The notes beneath the pieces are model-generated. The model ran no database searches. It saw only the letters and a program-made list of their open reading frames with translations, and was not told where the DNA came from. The translations under genes and the position numbers were made by a program. DNA of 64,000 bases from Diphasiastrum complanatum (Eukaryota; Streptophyta; Lycopodiopsida; Lycopodiales; Lycopodiaceae): the NCBI GenBank assembly GCA_029204225.1, contig CM055092.1:17105921-17169920 (forward strand), given 5' to 3'. Positions 1 to 10,979 of this stretch are shown piece by piece. Within the stretch, counting starts at the first letter, position 1. The number at the start of each line of letters is the position of its first letter.

Positions 1-1588
1 TGGATAAGACTTGAGAATCTCTCTTTTTGAGAATCCTTTGACCTACAAGAGTAGCCTCAAATGCTTCTTGATAGGTTCTAGACCTACACATCACTATGAA
101 GACAAAAAACTAACTTGACTCTAATTGGAAAGTTACTAGACTAGTCTACCTCAAGTTTGGACAAACCCCAAAACTTGAATCTCTAAGTTTAATATTATTT
201 TAATTTTACAATATTTTCACAACAATGTCGTCTTTTTTGCCTGTGGCAGTTTTAGTTCATTTCTGTAGAGTGACAGTTTCACTTCATTTATGCAGACAGA
301 CTGTTTATGGCCACTTTCCACCGCTTATCAGCAATCACTGAGAAGAAACTAGATGGATGCCAACGGACATCAGCCAACTGGCGATCGCATTTGATGATCA
401 AATTGCTTAGTATATATAGTTGTTCATATTCATACAGTTTTCAAGCTATGAATAAGAAGGCATTAACTCTAGGGACAAGCTTCTATCAACTAACAGATCC
501 AATGTAATCCATGTATCAGATTCTACTTCTAAGCTCACAATTGACATCCAAAATTGTGGACTACTCAATGGTCACAAAGATATCAATAAAGAATTCAACT
601 AAATGAATTCAATTCAGGAAATTAATATATGGTATTAAGCAATTATTCCCTAGAATTACCAAAATCCTAACAACAAAATACAATTTCTGATCACACTTAC
701 TACCTCTGATGTCTACTCTTCTTCCCCCCTTAGGATTTTCAGTCCCCTGAAAATCTATTTCAGCTAAGTACCAAGAAGACGTAAAGACATTAATAAATAT
801 TAAAAGTGAATTAATGTAGAAAAAAAGTCTGAAACAATTCCATTTCTATCCTATACCTGGATTGAATTCTTGATATACAAAAATCATCCATTAGTATGAA
901 AAACGATACCAGTTTGATCTTTTGCATACAATTTACCATAGGATTTAACCAAAAAATAAAATCAATTTTTTACTTTTGGTCAGTTCCTATCAATTACAAA
1001 TTTTCCAACAAAATTGGACTGTTTTAGGACTGGTTTGGCATTACTCTGTTAATATTGACAAAAACTATCCAAACTTAGAATATGAAATTACATGAATGAA
1101 AATCCTATCAATAGGATTTCAGTAACTCTTAAATTGTATCCAAGCAAGATTTTCCATGTTTGGATAAAGAGTTTTGTCACCACTCATTCTACCTGGCCAT
1201 TTCATATTGTTTGATGGTTTTAGATTCAATTTTGATGAGTATCTTGCACAAATGTTCGCTTGACCCATTTCTAATGATCAAAATCAATTAGAAATATATC
1301 AGAGTGTTGAATTTATCTCCTCTACTCTCCTAAATCCCATGTAAATGTAGTTCCATTCATTGCTGCATATTTACTTGCATTGTCGCGCAGCTCAACTACT
1401 GAAGACGAGCAAGAGAAGATGGCCAACATATCAGAGTTGGACAAACTATCGGGTAGACCCAACCTGGTCGACATATCGGGGAAGCCTGACTTATCGGACT
1501 CCTCATGCTCATCCTCTATACTGTGCAACCAACTTGACAATGACAGTAGCCACGATCTTCTTCCTGACGGTGCAACGGCTCCACACCA
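1..1588. other. AT-rich stretch without a recognisable gene
   Basis: I see no conserved domain, splice-bounded exon or clear transposon end. A short open frame at 1380-1622 (80 codons) overlaps an antisense frame of similar length and resembles nothing I know, so I treat both as chance. Confidence 0.5.
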
Positions 1589-2076
1589 CCTGTTGTACAC
1601 TCATCTACATAAATGTAGATAGCACATAGATTATTTAATATGTATGCAATTGGTAATAATCAAGAACACGGATTTATCGAATCCGATGAGACAAACATAG
1701 TAGATGCTTTCATGCATTGATTCTCCTCTTCAGATGGATCGTCAATAATAAGCTCATAGTTTTTACAGTTTGTAGTTAGCTTTGTGAGCACGCGGTTTCG
1801 CCCGCCATTGTGTTGTGCTCCACTGCATCACTGACTTGTATCTCATTACAATCAATCTGAATATAATCTGTCTAGTTCTGTTTCAAGTTCTGTCAGTATT
1901 TGCAATGCGTTCTGCTCTTTGTGTGACCTTCTGATTGCTTTGTTTGATTGTCTGCTCTTGCTACCACTATCACCACACACCTAGCTCTAAACTTAACTTC
2001 ATTATTGTGTTCGCCTATTGTTACCAATAGTGCACGCACCGAGGGAACTTCTCGTGATTCATTTCTTTCCCCAGCA
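1589..2076 (+). repeat. Copia-type 5' LTR (family A)
   Basis: The right end is fixed by a tRNA-iMet-type primer binding site, TGGTATTAGAGC, which starts directly after the terminal CA at 2076. The left end is a guess at a TGTTGT start near 1589, where a small palindrome (CTACATAAATGTAG) follows. No second LTR of this family is in the window, so the length is uncertain. A copia gag start follows downstream. Confidence 0.5.
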
Positions 2077-2420
2077 TGGTATTAGAGCTATATGCTACCA
2101 TTCTCTGATTATTTAGAGCTTTAATATCAAAAACCATCTGATTTCTTAAGCGGTTCTATGTCAGAGCTATTTCTATAGCCTGATAAGCTTCCCACAGAAC
2201 CTGATCCTACTAGCCGATAGGATAACTGTTTTCTTGTTCTGTAATCTAACACTAGATTCTCATACTTAAGTCACTGATAGTTACTACTATCATCTAGACT
2301 AATCTTCCACATGGAATCCTAAGGGAAAGCCAGTCCTATCATGGACAAGCTTGATGGAGCCAATTACCAAATGGAAATTTAAGATGAGAACTATGCTAAT
2401 GACTAAGGAATTGTATCATG
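2077..2420 (+). pseudogene. Copia gag N-terminal fragment with primer binding site
   Basis: The PBS is at 2077-2088. From about 2340 the reading begins MDKLDGANYQ and continues after a one-base frameshift as WKFKMRTMLMTKELY. This is the N-terminus of the copia Gag domain (DUF4219/UBN2 type, LDGxNYxxWK). The fragment stops at 2420, where LINE-like repeat B begins, so the rest of gag and all of pol are missing. It is not functional. Confidence 0.7.
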
Positions 2421-2951
2421 AATGCACAGCTTGTTGGCACGATTTGAACCTATTAATCCAATGAGCTTCTTTTGCAATGTCCACTAAAATCATTGAGCAT
2501 GTTATTCTTGGAGGCTGTGACTATTCAAAGCATCTCTTCACTTAAACCTTGGAAACAGGATTAGTTCATCGTGGAAAATTAGTAGTAGTTTTAAAGTTGT
2601 CTTCTACTGTTAAGGGTTGAGAATGAGAATGTGAATTGTTGTGGCATCTTTAGTTGATACAATACGATAGTCATGTCAACTACAATATTGACTATCCATA
2701 ATAATACAAGAAATTTTGTATTAGTGTGGCTCATTATAACAAATTTTATGTGTATCATGTAACAAACATGCCATCATCTAAAAATTGTGAGTCAAGCTAA
2801 GCAAGCAACATTAATTCCCAATAAATTTGGAGGTCATGCACGTCTCTTTGTTCACAAGCTTTCATAGATTTCCAATTGCGTTGGGCAAGGATATCCCTCT
2901 CTCCCACTTTATTTGCTATAGTCATGCTACCTTTGATAAGATCACCAAATC
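2421..2951 (+). mobile_element. LINE-like repeat B, partial copy 1
   Basis: It is homologous to the middle of the copies at 6650-8261 and 26821-28336. Near 2880 a fragment of a non-LTR reverse transcriptase can be read across a missing base (RQGCP...LFAIAM, the usual RQGCPLSP motif region). The same missing base is in the other copies. The copy joins an unrelated AG-rich repeat on its right side. Confidence 0.55.
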
Positions 2952-2989
2952 TATGAAAAAGTCATAGCATAAGCTGTCTATTAGACTGT

Positions 2990-3577
<588 letters not shown>

Positions 3578-4618
3578 GATGAATCAAAAGTCTTTATGGA
3601 CACAAGCAAGACTATGATCCTTCCATGTATATCAAGTTTGTTGCTAGTGATATTGTTATTCTTCTCATCTATGTAGATGACATTATCCTTTGTAGAAGTT
3701 GTATCAAATTGGTTGAAGAGACCAAAATAGCACTGGAAAATTTTTAAGATGCAAGACCTAGGAGAGATCCATTATATCTTAGGCCTAGAGATTGAGTTTC
3801 ATGATGGTTATGCTTTTATTTGTCAATCTAGATATGGTCTTCCTATGTTGAGAAAAAATTATATGGAAAGTTGTAAGGGCATTGATACACCAATGGAGCA
3901 CATTGTAAAAGATCCTAATAAAGGTGATGAAAGCTCCTTCGAGGACATCACACTTTTTAGGAGTCTTATTGGCTCCTTGATATGGCTTACCATCACTAGG
4001 CCCGACTTGAGCTATTGTGTGCACAAGTTGAGCCAATCTATGCAAGATCCAAAGATCCAACATTGGAAGATGGCCAAAGGGTGCTAATATCTTCATCACA
4101 TGACTATGGTTTACTTTACAAGAGTGAAGATTTATCTACTATTGGCTACTCGGATTTGGACTTTGCAAGTGATAAGATGGATCGAAAGTCCACAAGTGCA
4201 TATACTATCTTTTTTGAAGGAAACCAAAAAGCAAGATACTATCTCTCTTTCTTCTTGTGAGGTCGAGTATAAAGCACTCACTACAACAACAAAAGAAGTG
4301 CTTTGGATCAAGAGGATTCTATTGGAGCTAAAGTGCATCAAAGAGGAGGAGCTACCATTGATTTATTGTGATAATATCTTGGCCCAAGCACTTGCAAATA
4401 GTGCAATTTTTCATGCAAGAAACAAGCACATAGAAGTGGCACACCACTTTGTGAGAGAGAAGGAGGAGAGATCCATTTGGAGCATATCGACTCATCATCT
4501 TGTATTGCCGATCTACTCACCAAGCCTCTACTCAAGAGTTCCTTCATCAAACATAAATCCAATCTTGGAATGATTCCAAGATCCTGCTTTTTTAGATTAG
4601 ATATCTTTTTAGGAGGAG
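3578..4618 (+). pseudogene. Copia reverse transcriptase-RNase H fragment (family C, copy 1)
   Basis: Conserved pieces in order are a YG-KQ motif, the RT active site LIYVDDIIL, KMQDLGEIHYILGLEI, SLIGSLIWLTITRPDLSY, then RNase H pieces (SDxxFASDKMDRKSTSAY, the CEVEYKALTT segment, IYCDNI) and the HARNKHIEVAHHFV tail. The frame changes at about 3740, 4085, 4130, 4250 and 4480. An RT segment between YGLKQ and DYDPS is deleted; the same deletion occurs in the copy at 29730-30662. A purine tract (AGGAGGAG) leads into the LTR at 4619. Dead copy. Confidence 0.85.
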
Positions 4619-4935
4619 TGTGAAAATTATAAAAACTTATCTATCGTAGCTTTAGGGATTTGCTAAGTTTTTATGTCAAGCATCTTTGTGTAGGACTTTG
4701 ATAGGGCCAAAATTGACAAAGATGACAAAATGGTCAATTCCACATGTAAAGCCACAATTTGGCCAAAAGTAGTGTATGATGCAAACTCGAGCTAGTTAGG
4801 CTTGTAACACTTGTGTAGATGTAATTTGATGAGTGATCAAGTCAATGTGTTGGCAAAAGTCCAATCACAAGTAGGAAATCCATATGAAGGGTCCAATAGA
4901 ATTGCAAGATGGATGCATCACTCTATTTTTCCGGC
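4619..4935 (+). repeat. Truncated copia LTR (family C/D)
   Basis: It starts TGTGAAAATTAT directly after a polypurine tract and matches the beginning of the family D LTRs (37131, 48999) with much divergence. The match fades near 4935, so the 3' part of the LTR is missing. Confidence 0.7.
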
Positions 4936-5039
4936 TAATTTATTTATTTATATAGGAATACCCCCAACACCACACGTCCATCACACCTCAAAGCTGTGAC
5001 TTTGTAAGAAAATTGTTTTTCAACATAAGCTTTGAAAAT

Positions 5040-5325
5040 AAGGAAATAATCATGAAGAAAGAAGATCTAACCACGTGTATCTTGTGAAATCATCAATAAA
5101 AGTTATAAAGCAAGTGGCTCCTCCCTTGCTTTTAGATGATGAAAAGTGTACATCCGAGTGTATCAATTCCAATGGATGTGTAGTCTTGATGGAAGAACTC
5201 AGATATGGCTTCTATTGTGATTTTGCTATTGCACAAGCCTCACATGGCTTTATCTCTTTGGAAAGTGATCTTTGTAAGCCAATAGCTTTTGCATCTTTGA
5301 CCAGGGATCCTTTAAGAGGTGGTGA
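5040..5325 (-). pseudogene. Copia GAG-pre-integrase/integrase fragment
   Basis: On the minus strand it reads SLVKDAKAIGL, KPCEACAIAKSQ, HPLELIHSDVHFSS and GGATCFITFIDDFTRYTW. This is the CxxC end of the GAG-pre-integrase domain followed by the integrase core with its first catalytic Asp (HSD). It contains an in-frame stop after AKSQ, is about 95 codons long, and lacks the second Asp and the Glu. It is closest to the matching region of element D (about 46440-46640). Confidence 0.75.
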
Positions 5326-5565
5326 AAGATCCTTCATGGACATCATTCTCTATTGGAGTCTCAAAAGTTGTTTGTAGCTGGATTTTTAGACACTTTTAAA
5401 ATTATTCATTCATCAAGCAAAAAGAGTTGTAGATAGATCAAAGCTAAATTTGAAGAGTGTGAGAAATTGCCAAAAATTGGCAAATCTAGCTAGATAAAAA
5501 ACCATGTAAATTATGTACATGAGTGGATCCCACATGTGTGAGGCCATGGAGCCACTTGGGTAATC
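5326..5565 (+). repeat. Copia 3' end and LTR scrap
   Basis: The first part contains a degraded stretch resembling the RT segment GGERSFMDIILYWSL. A short purine-rich run ending GAAGAG is followed at 5458 by TGTGAGAAATTGCC, the usual start of the copia LTRs in this window. The LTR match is lost after roughly 100 bases. A CACATGTGTG variant of the recurrent palindrome lies near 5531. Confidence 0.5.
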
Positions 5566-5569
5566 TATC

Positions 5570-6019
5570 CTAGTTGAGTATGATGAACCTCTTGAGAACA
5601 TAGTTGATGTTATTACTAGTTTGAAATTGATTTTAGATCGATTAAAAAGCAAATTGTTATTTCATCAAATGTATGCTCTTGAGTCTTGCAAGAGCAAGAG
5701 TGATTTGTTCACTCATCGTGTGAAAATTTATCTTTTTTCATGTATTGAAAAAAATTGTAAACTCTTTATGAGAGTAACTGAATCATCCTATAAGGACACT
5801 TATCTCCATAATGAAGTATTTAGCCTCACTAGATTTGAGATTAGCATGGTAATCAAGTATGAATATGTGATGAAAACTCTTTATTATTATAGCATACATA
5901 GTCTTGCCAATCTTGATGTGTCTAATTCTCAAGATCTTGGTAACATGATGATGGATCTTTGTGATCCTTTTGAGTCAAGGAGCACTCTTGATTTCCTTAT
6001 GGAGTTGCAGCTATTTTAA
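5570..6019 (+). CDS. Unidentified open reading frame, 150 codons
   Basis: An open frame runs from about 5570 (first ATG near 5621) to the TAA ending at 6019. It reads DEPLENIVDVITSLKLILDRL, then lysine/serine-rich and hydrophobic sequence, ending FLMELQLF. I recognise no copia or gypsy domain in it, although it sits between two copia LTR scraps. A following open stretch (to about 6160) is rich in Trp and Lys. It may be a captured host fragment or an unrecognisably decayed pol. No promoter or splice sites are evident, and it may not be expressed. Confidence 0.25.
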   Translation, partial: LVEYDEPLENIVDVITSLKLILDRLKSKLLFHQMYALESCKSKSDLFTHRVKIYLFSCIEKNCKLFMRVTESSYKDTYLHNEVFSLTRFEISMVIKYEYVMKTLYYYSIHSLANLDVSNSQDLGNMMMDLCDPFESRSTLDFLMELQLF

Positions 6020-6290
6020 TGGAAGAAGAGCTTTTGGATCAATCATGCTCTTCAAGGATGGAAGAAATCGATGGCAAAAGTACTCAAATGGGGGAAAGCT
6101 CTTCTTGATGCTTGGAGATGGCTTTCAATCAAGGAAGCCTTGTCTTGGTTGTGGTGACCTTGCTACAATTTCAGACTTATCGGCTAGTTTTCTCATAAAT
6201 TTCATGCCAAAGGATCTACTTGAGAAGCCATTCTTAGCTACTTAAGTTTTGGAAGAAACTAGCATAGTAATCAAGCTAAATTTTGAGGAG
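6020..6290 (+). other. 3' end of a decayed copia internal region
   Basis: No clear domain can be read. The stretch ends in a purine-rich run (TTGAGGAG) immediately before an LTR start at 6291, which fits the end of a copia internal region. A short frame containing INFMPKDLLEKPF resembles the ADIFTKPLPKDLF tail of copia RNase H but is too decayed to be sure. Confidence 0.4.
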
Positions 6291-6652
6291 TGTGAAGATT
6301 TTGCAAAATCTAGTTTGACTAGTTTATACTTTCATATGTAAATCTCAGATGTGTGGAGCATGTTGAGATAGTGACATTTGTCACATGATGAGTGAAAGCT
6401 AAATGTACAATTGTATTATCTGTTTGTTAGCAACAAGAAATTATCTTGCATAGGACCCAATTAGTAGCTTAGTTGAGAGTCAAAATATTATAGTTGTGTA
6501 GCTTTAATCATGTATACCGGTTTTGTTATTGAAGTGTTACTATTCTTATGTGGAATGATGCAATTTTTAGACTTTATATCTAGATTTGCACCTCTCATCA
6601 TGATTGGACCTCATGATTTCCACCTCACAATTTGATTGGACCTCATGATGTT
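6291..6652 (+). repeat. Rearranged copia LTR (family I), copy 1
   Basis: It begins TGTGAAGATTTTGC after a polypurine run. Bases 6291-6385 match the minus strand of 29600-29729, while 6386-6652 match the plus strand of 29190-29460. The second part is therefore flipped relative to the other copy, and about 115 bases between the two parts are missing. Repeat B follows directly. Confidence 0.65.
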
Positions 6653-8261
6653 ATTTGTGCGTAGTTGTCTTTTACATATAAATTGTGCACCTATGCCAAT
6701 GCTCTTACAACAAAATGCCAAAACTCTAGTGAGCCTTAACTTTTTATAGTCACATGTTGACATCAACCGATAGATATTGATTCAATCTCCTTACCCTTCC
6801 TTGAGAGGTAGTGATTGCTACCTGTGAACCTTAGACTTTCAATGTTAGCCATTGTGCCTCCATTGTTTTGATGGTTTGAAATAGGCAAGAATGCACAGTT
6901 TGTTGGCACGATTTGAACCTATTAATTCAATGAGCTACTTTTGCAATGTCCCCTGAAATCATTAAGCATGTTATTCTTGGAGGTTGTGACTATTCAAAGC
7001 ATCCCTTCACTTAAACCTTGGAAATGAGATTAGTTCATCGTAGAAAATTACCTATAGTTTTAAAGTTGTCTTCTATACTAATTGTTAAGTGTTGAAAATG
7101 AGAATGTGAATTGTTGTGGCATCTTCAGTTGATACAATATGATAATCATGTCAACTACAATATTAGTGTGGCTCATTGTAAAAAATTTTATGTGTATCAT
7201 GTCACAAACATGCCATCATCTAACCATTGTGAGTGAAGCTAAGCAAGCAACATTAATTCCCAATAAATTTGGAGGTCATGCATGTCTCTTTGTTCACAAG
7301 CTTCCATAGATTCCCAATCGCGTTAGGCAAGGATGTCCCTCTCTCCCACTTTATTTGCTATAGCCATGCTACCTTTGATAAGATCACCAAATCAAATCGA
7401 CGAACTATAGAATGTGTTCTACTAGCACACAATTTCATACAAAAGAGAACAAGTAGCACATGCACACTCTTGGCGTCACTCTTTGGTATGCTATTTGGAA
7501 CATGGGGCCAATGCCACCTGGGTAAGTCCATAGCATTGTTGTCAATGTATTTAATCCAATGTAAGCCCAATTTAGATTTTTATGCAGAGAATGGTGTTGT
7601 CTCCCTCGACAGAATCCGTGCATCTTTTTTATGCAGCTTTTGGGTGTCTAAAAGTGCAGCTATTAGGTGTCTAAAAGTGCATGTAATTTTTTTTTTACAT
7701 GCAGCTTTTGGGTGTCTAAAAGTGCATGTAAAAAAATTTACAGCAAGAAAAAGGTCAAACGAAATGTTGAAATTGTTTTCACGTCAAGGAAGGTTCATCT
7801 CAGTGCTCGGGAAACATCCCTTGAGTTTCCCTTTCGTATCCTATATGTTTCAATGCATGTCGGCTTTTGAAAAATAAGGCCCAAACCTTCAACTCAAAAA
7901 TGTTGCATTCTTAAATCCTACAACTATCAAAGATTGCCATTTATTATGGTAGCTAGTCGTGAAACTATTTTTGATCTACTAAATTATGCCTATCATGATA
8001 AAAAATTCATAATTTTCAAAGATCGTTGGTATCCAACTATTTTTCCTAGGCATCAACCTAAGTCGCTCCAACAATTATTTTCATGGCACAATATGTTATA
8101 AGGTTCGAAATTAGCCACATATCAATAGGCTTACTTACTCCTATAAAACATTGTGCAAACGGTAGAGCAGTTGCAAAGTAGAACTTTCCCATTTCAAAAT
8201 GTTATGTGGTTTCATAGTATCATAATAATCTATATGCATCCTATATATTGAAAGGCCAACA
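6650..8261 (+). mobile_element. LINE-like repeat B, long copy 2
   Basis: A 1.6-kb repeat with an inverted copy at 26821-28336 and a partial one at 2421-2951. At about 7310-7375 the non-LTR RT motif reads RVRQGCP, then after a missing base LSPTLFAIAMLPL. A 202-codon frame over the same region is a shadow created by that shift. Bases 7630-7735 hold three tandem copies of a unit like GCTTTTGGGTGTCTAAAAGT. The ends are TGTTAT... and ...GGCCAACA. I cannot find a poly-A tail or target duplication, so the LINE label rests on the RT motif alone. Confidence 0.55.
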
Positions 8262-8329
8262 GGTTGGAAGGGTCGACAAAGAAAAAAAGTGGTGAATAAG
8301 GTAACGGCACACAAAAGTGATATGTACGG

Positions 8330-8849
8330 TCATAGTATCGCTCTTGTGTGCACACAAAGAGACGAGGTGAAGAGGGAGCAAGCAGGGCATTCAGAGAAGC
8401 GATATGTGAAGAAAATCCGACGAAAAAAAAGTGAAAATGACCTCCACGTTCTTGACCTTGTGCCCTTGGATTTCGCACATGTGGTCATCCGTGCAAGATT
8501 TGAACCATCCAATCAACAATTGCCATGTGGCATTCACACGTGGGTATCTCAGTAAGCCAATGAAACCTCGACACATGTCATGTCCCAACAAATCAATTTT
8601 TGACACCTGGCAACTGTACGGCTTCGCTCGTGTGGCCATTACCAACCAATTGTAGGATGACACATGCATAGTTGACCTTTTGACTTCCATGTGTGAAACA
8701 ACTATAAATGGCACGATCCCCGAAATATTTTTTTATGTCTTTCTTTTGTGGTTTTCTCTCATATCGGTTCTTTGCGTGTCTTATTTTCTTAGGATTTTCG
8801 TCACATATCACTTCTCTACGTGCCCCATTTGCTCCCTCATGGTCTCATC
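8330..8849. mobile_element. TIR element (MITE-like), left part with split right TIR
   Basis: Bases 8331-8430 are an imperfect inverted repeat of the sequence formed by joining 8780-8849 to 16807-16850. Shared blocks include AGTATC[GA]CTCTTGTG, GAGGGAGCAA, AGAGAAG[CT]GATATGTGA and GAAAATCC. Without later insertions the element would be about 565 bp with TIRs near 100 bp. The core (8431-8779) has no coding frame of note. No target duplication is obvious. The right TIR was interrupted by the insertions at 8850-16806. Confidence 0.7.
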
Positions 8850-9670
8850 TGTGAAAAATGCAAAATTAAGCTTGGTAGAGGCCAAAAATCTTGTATATAG
8901 ATAAACACACATGTGTGGAGCCTGTTCCCACGTGTGAAAATAGTATACTTGTCATGTACCATAATTATATAGGTTGTACATATGATTTAATTCAAGTTCT
9001 AGTGGCTAAAAAGGCCAAAAACTAGTTTTCTAGACATATGACAGATGGCATCAATCTATTGATTGCATGAGCCACATCCTTTGGTTAGGTGTCATATTAC
9101 ATGTGTAGAGGACAGCTCACATGTGTGGAATAAGCTGAAGTAGGAGAATTTTGGCTTCTAGAAGGTTTCCAAGTAGATCTCCATATAGAAGGAAAATGGA
9201 CCAAAAATGCTCAAAATAGAAGGTTTTGTCCAAGTGTCAGTTTTGCATGATGAATCATCATATGACAAAGCACCTTCACACATGTGGGATCAGAGGGATG
9301 ATCAGTACCATGAGCTCCCACTTATTGTATATATAGAGCCACATTTGGCCATAATCATTGTGAAACACCAATCTTTGTTTTGGAAGCAATTTTGAGTGAT
9401 TCTCTCCATTTGTTTACATTTGTTTTGATTGTTTTGAGGTTCTATCAATGTGTAATTGATTTTCAGGTTGGAGTCCGTACTCAGAAAGTGTTTCACACGT
9501 GTGAAACCATAAAGTACACTTACCTTCAATTAGTGATTGTTCTTGTTAGGATTTTGTATCTAGATTGATCTTAATCTAAAGTAGATTGATAGATCAAGTA
9601 ATCTGACAACCAATCCCTCTTGAGGATCAGATTAGGATCCACTGTTGGTCCTTTTTGTACTTTTTGCACA
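8850..9670 (+). repeat. 5' LTR of the small LTR element
   Basis: 821 bp from TGTGAAAAATGC to CTTTTTGCACA. A TATA box (TATATATAG) is at 9328-9336. The perfect 16-bp palindrome TTTCACACGTGTGAAA is at 9491-9506, with related CACATGTG/CACGTG sites near 8906, 8929 and 9118. Confidence 0.92.
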
Positions 9671-9683
9671 TGGTATCAGAGCC
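9671..9683 (+). other. Primer binding site (tRNA-iMet type)
   Basis: TGGTATCAGAGCC lies directly after the LTR and is complementary to the 3' end of plant initiator tRNA-Met, as is usual in copia elements. Confidence 0.9.
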
Positions 9684-10167
9684 TAGTACAAGAGGTTTTG
9701 TTGAAATTGATAGGGTTAATCCAAATCAAAGCCAAAATCAGTAGTTTTTTGGAAACTAGTCAAATTTTGTGTAGCGAGTTGGATTTGATAGCTATCCTCA
9801 AAATTTTTATTCCAGATCTTGTTGTGAGCTGTAGGAATCCTTTTCACACGTGTGAGGCCATACAGCTCCAGTTTTGACTGAGAAATTTCAAAAATTTGTA
9901 GAATTTGACTCACATACCCAATTTGAGTGATTTTTAGTGCAAAATCAAGTATTTTCTATAATGAATCCAATCCTTTGATTAGTTCTTGGATTAGATTAGC
10001 CAAAAAATTAAATCAGATCATACTCAATTGGTTTGAGTGATTGTAAGGTTTGAAAAGAGTCATTAAGGTGTCTATGGCAAATGTGTAGAGAGAGATCCGG
10101 AGTCAAGTTCAAGATCATCATGTTTTCCATCAAGCTAGATTTACCAAGCTAGATTTTTGAGGAGAAG

Positions 10168-10973
10168 TGTGAAAAATGCAAAAATAAGCTTAGTAGAGGC
10201 CAAAAATCTTGTATATAGATAAACACACATGTGTGGAGCCTGTTCCCACGTGTGAAAATAGTATACTTGTCATGTACCATAATCATATAGGTTGTACATA
10301 TGATTTAATTCAAGTTCTAGTGGCTAAAAAGGCCAAAAACTAGTTTTCTAGACATATGACACATGGCATCAATCTATTGATTGCATGAGCCACATCCTTT
10401 GGTTAGGTGTCATATCACATGTGTAGAGGACAACTCACATGTGTGGAATAAGCTGAAGTAGGAGAATTTTGGCTTCTAGAAGATTTCCAAGTAGATCTCC
10501 ATATAGAAGAAAAATGGACCAAAAATGCTCAAATTAGAAGGTTTTGTCCAAGTGTCAGTTTTGCATGATGAATCATCATATGACAAAGCACCTTCACACA
10601 TGTGGGATCAGAGGGATGATCAGTACCACGAGCTCCCACTTATTGTATATATAGAGCCGCATTTGGCCATAATCATTGTGAGACACCAATCTTTGTTTTG
10701 GAAGCAATTTTGAGTGATTCTCTCCATTTGTCTAGATTTGTTTTAATTGTTTTGAGGTTCTATCAATTTGTACTTGATTTTTAGATTGGAGTGTGAAACC
10801 ATAAAGTACACTTACCTTCAATTAATTATTGTTCTTGTTAGGATTTTGTGTCTAGAATTGATCTAGATTGATCTTAATCTGAAGTAGATTGATAGATCAA
10901 GTAATCTGACAACCAATCCCTCTTGAGGATCAGATTAGGATCCACTCTTGGTCCTTTTTGTACTTTTTGCACA
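10168..10973 (+). repeat. 3' LTR of the small LTR element
   Basis: 806 bp, the partner of 8850-9670, with a TATA box at 10646-10654. It differs by scattered substitutions and by loss of about 25 bases that removes the perfect CACACGTGTG palindrome present in the 5' LTR. The divergence indicates that the insertion is not very recent. Confidence 0.92.
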
Positions 10974-10979
10974 TCATCT

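Larger units (their letters stand above)
8850..10973 (+). mobile_element. Small non-coding LTR retrotransposon (TSD TCATC)
   Basis: It has two LTRs (8850-9670 and 10168-10973), a PBS directly after the first and a purine tract (GAGGAGAAG) before the second, but only 497 bp of internal sequence with no gag or pol. TCATC flanks it at 8845-8849 and 10974-10978. The PBS type and TGTGAAAA/TTTGCACA ends indicate a copia-type parent. It must have been mobilised in trans. It landed one base outside the gypsy element that begins at 10980, so it is the later insertion. Confidence 0.92.

Noticed and set aside
1021-1210. Possible small MITE (GTTTGG words and a central palindrome AATCCTATCAATAGGATTTC)
   Set aside because: The ends do not pair over more than a few bases and no target duplication was seen.
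7269-7877. 202-codon frame in repeat B, conserved in the copy at 27386-27769
   Set aside because: It overlaps the LINE RT motif in the wrong frame. Conservation reflects recent copying of the repeat, not selection on this frame.
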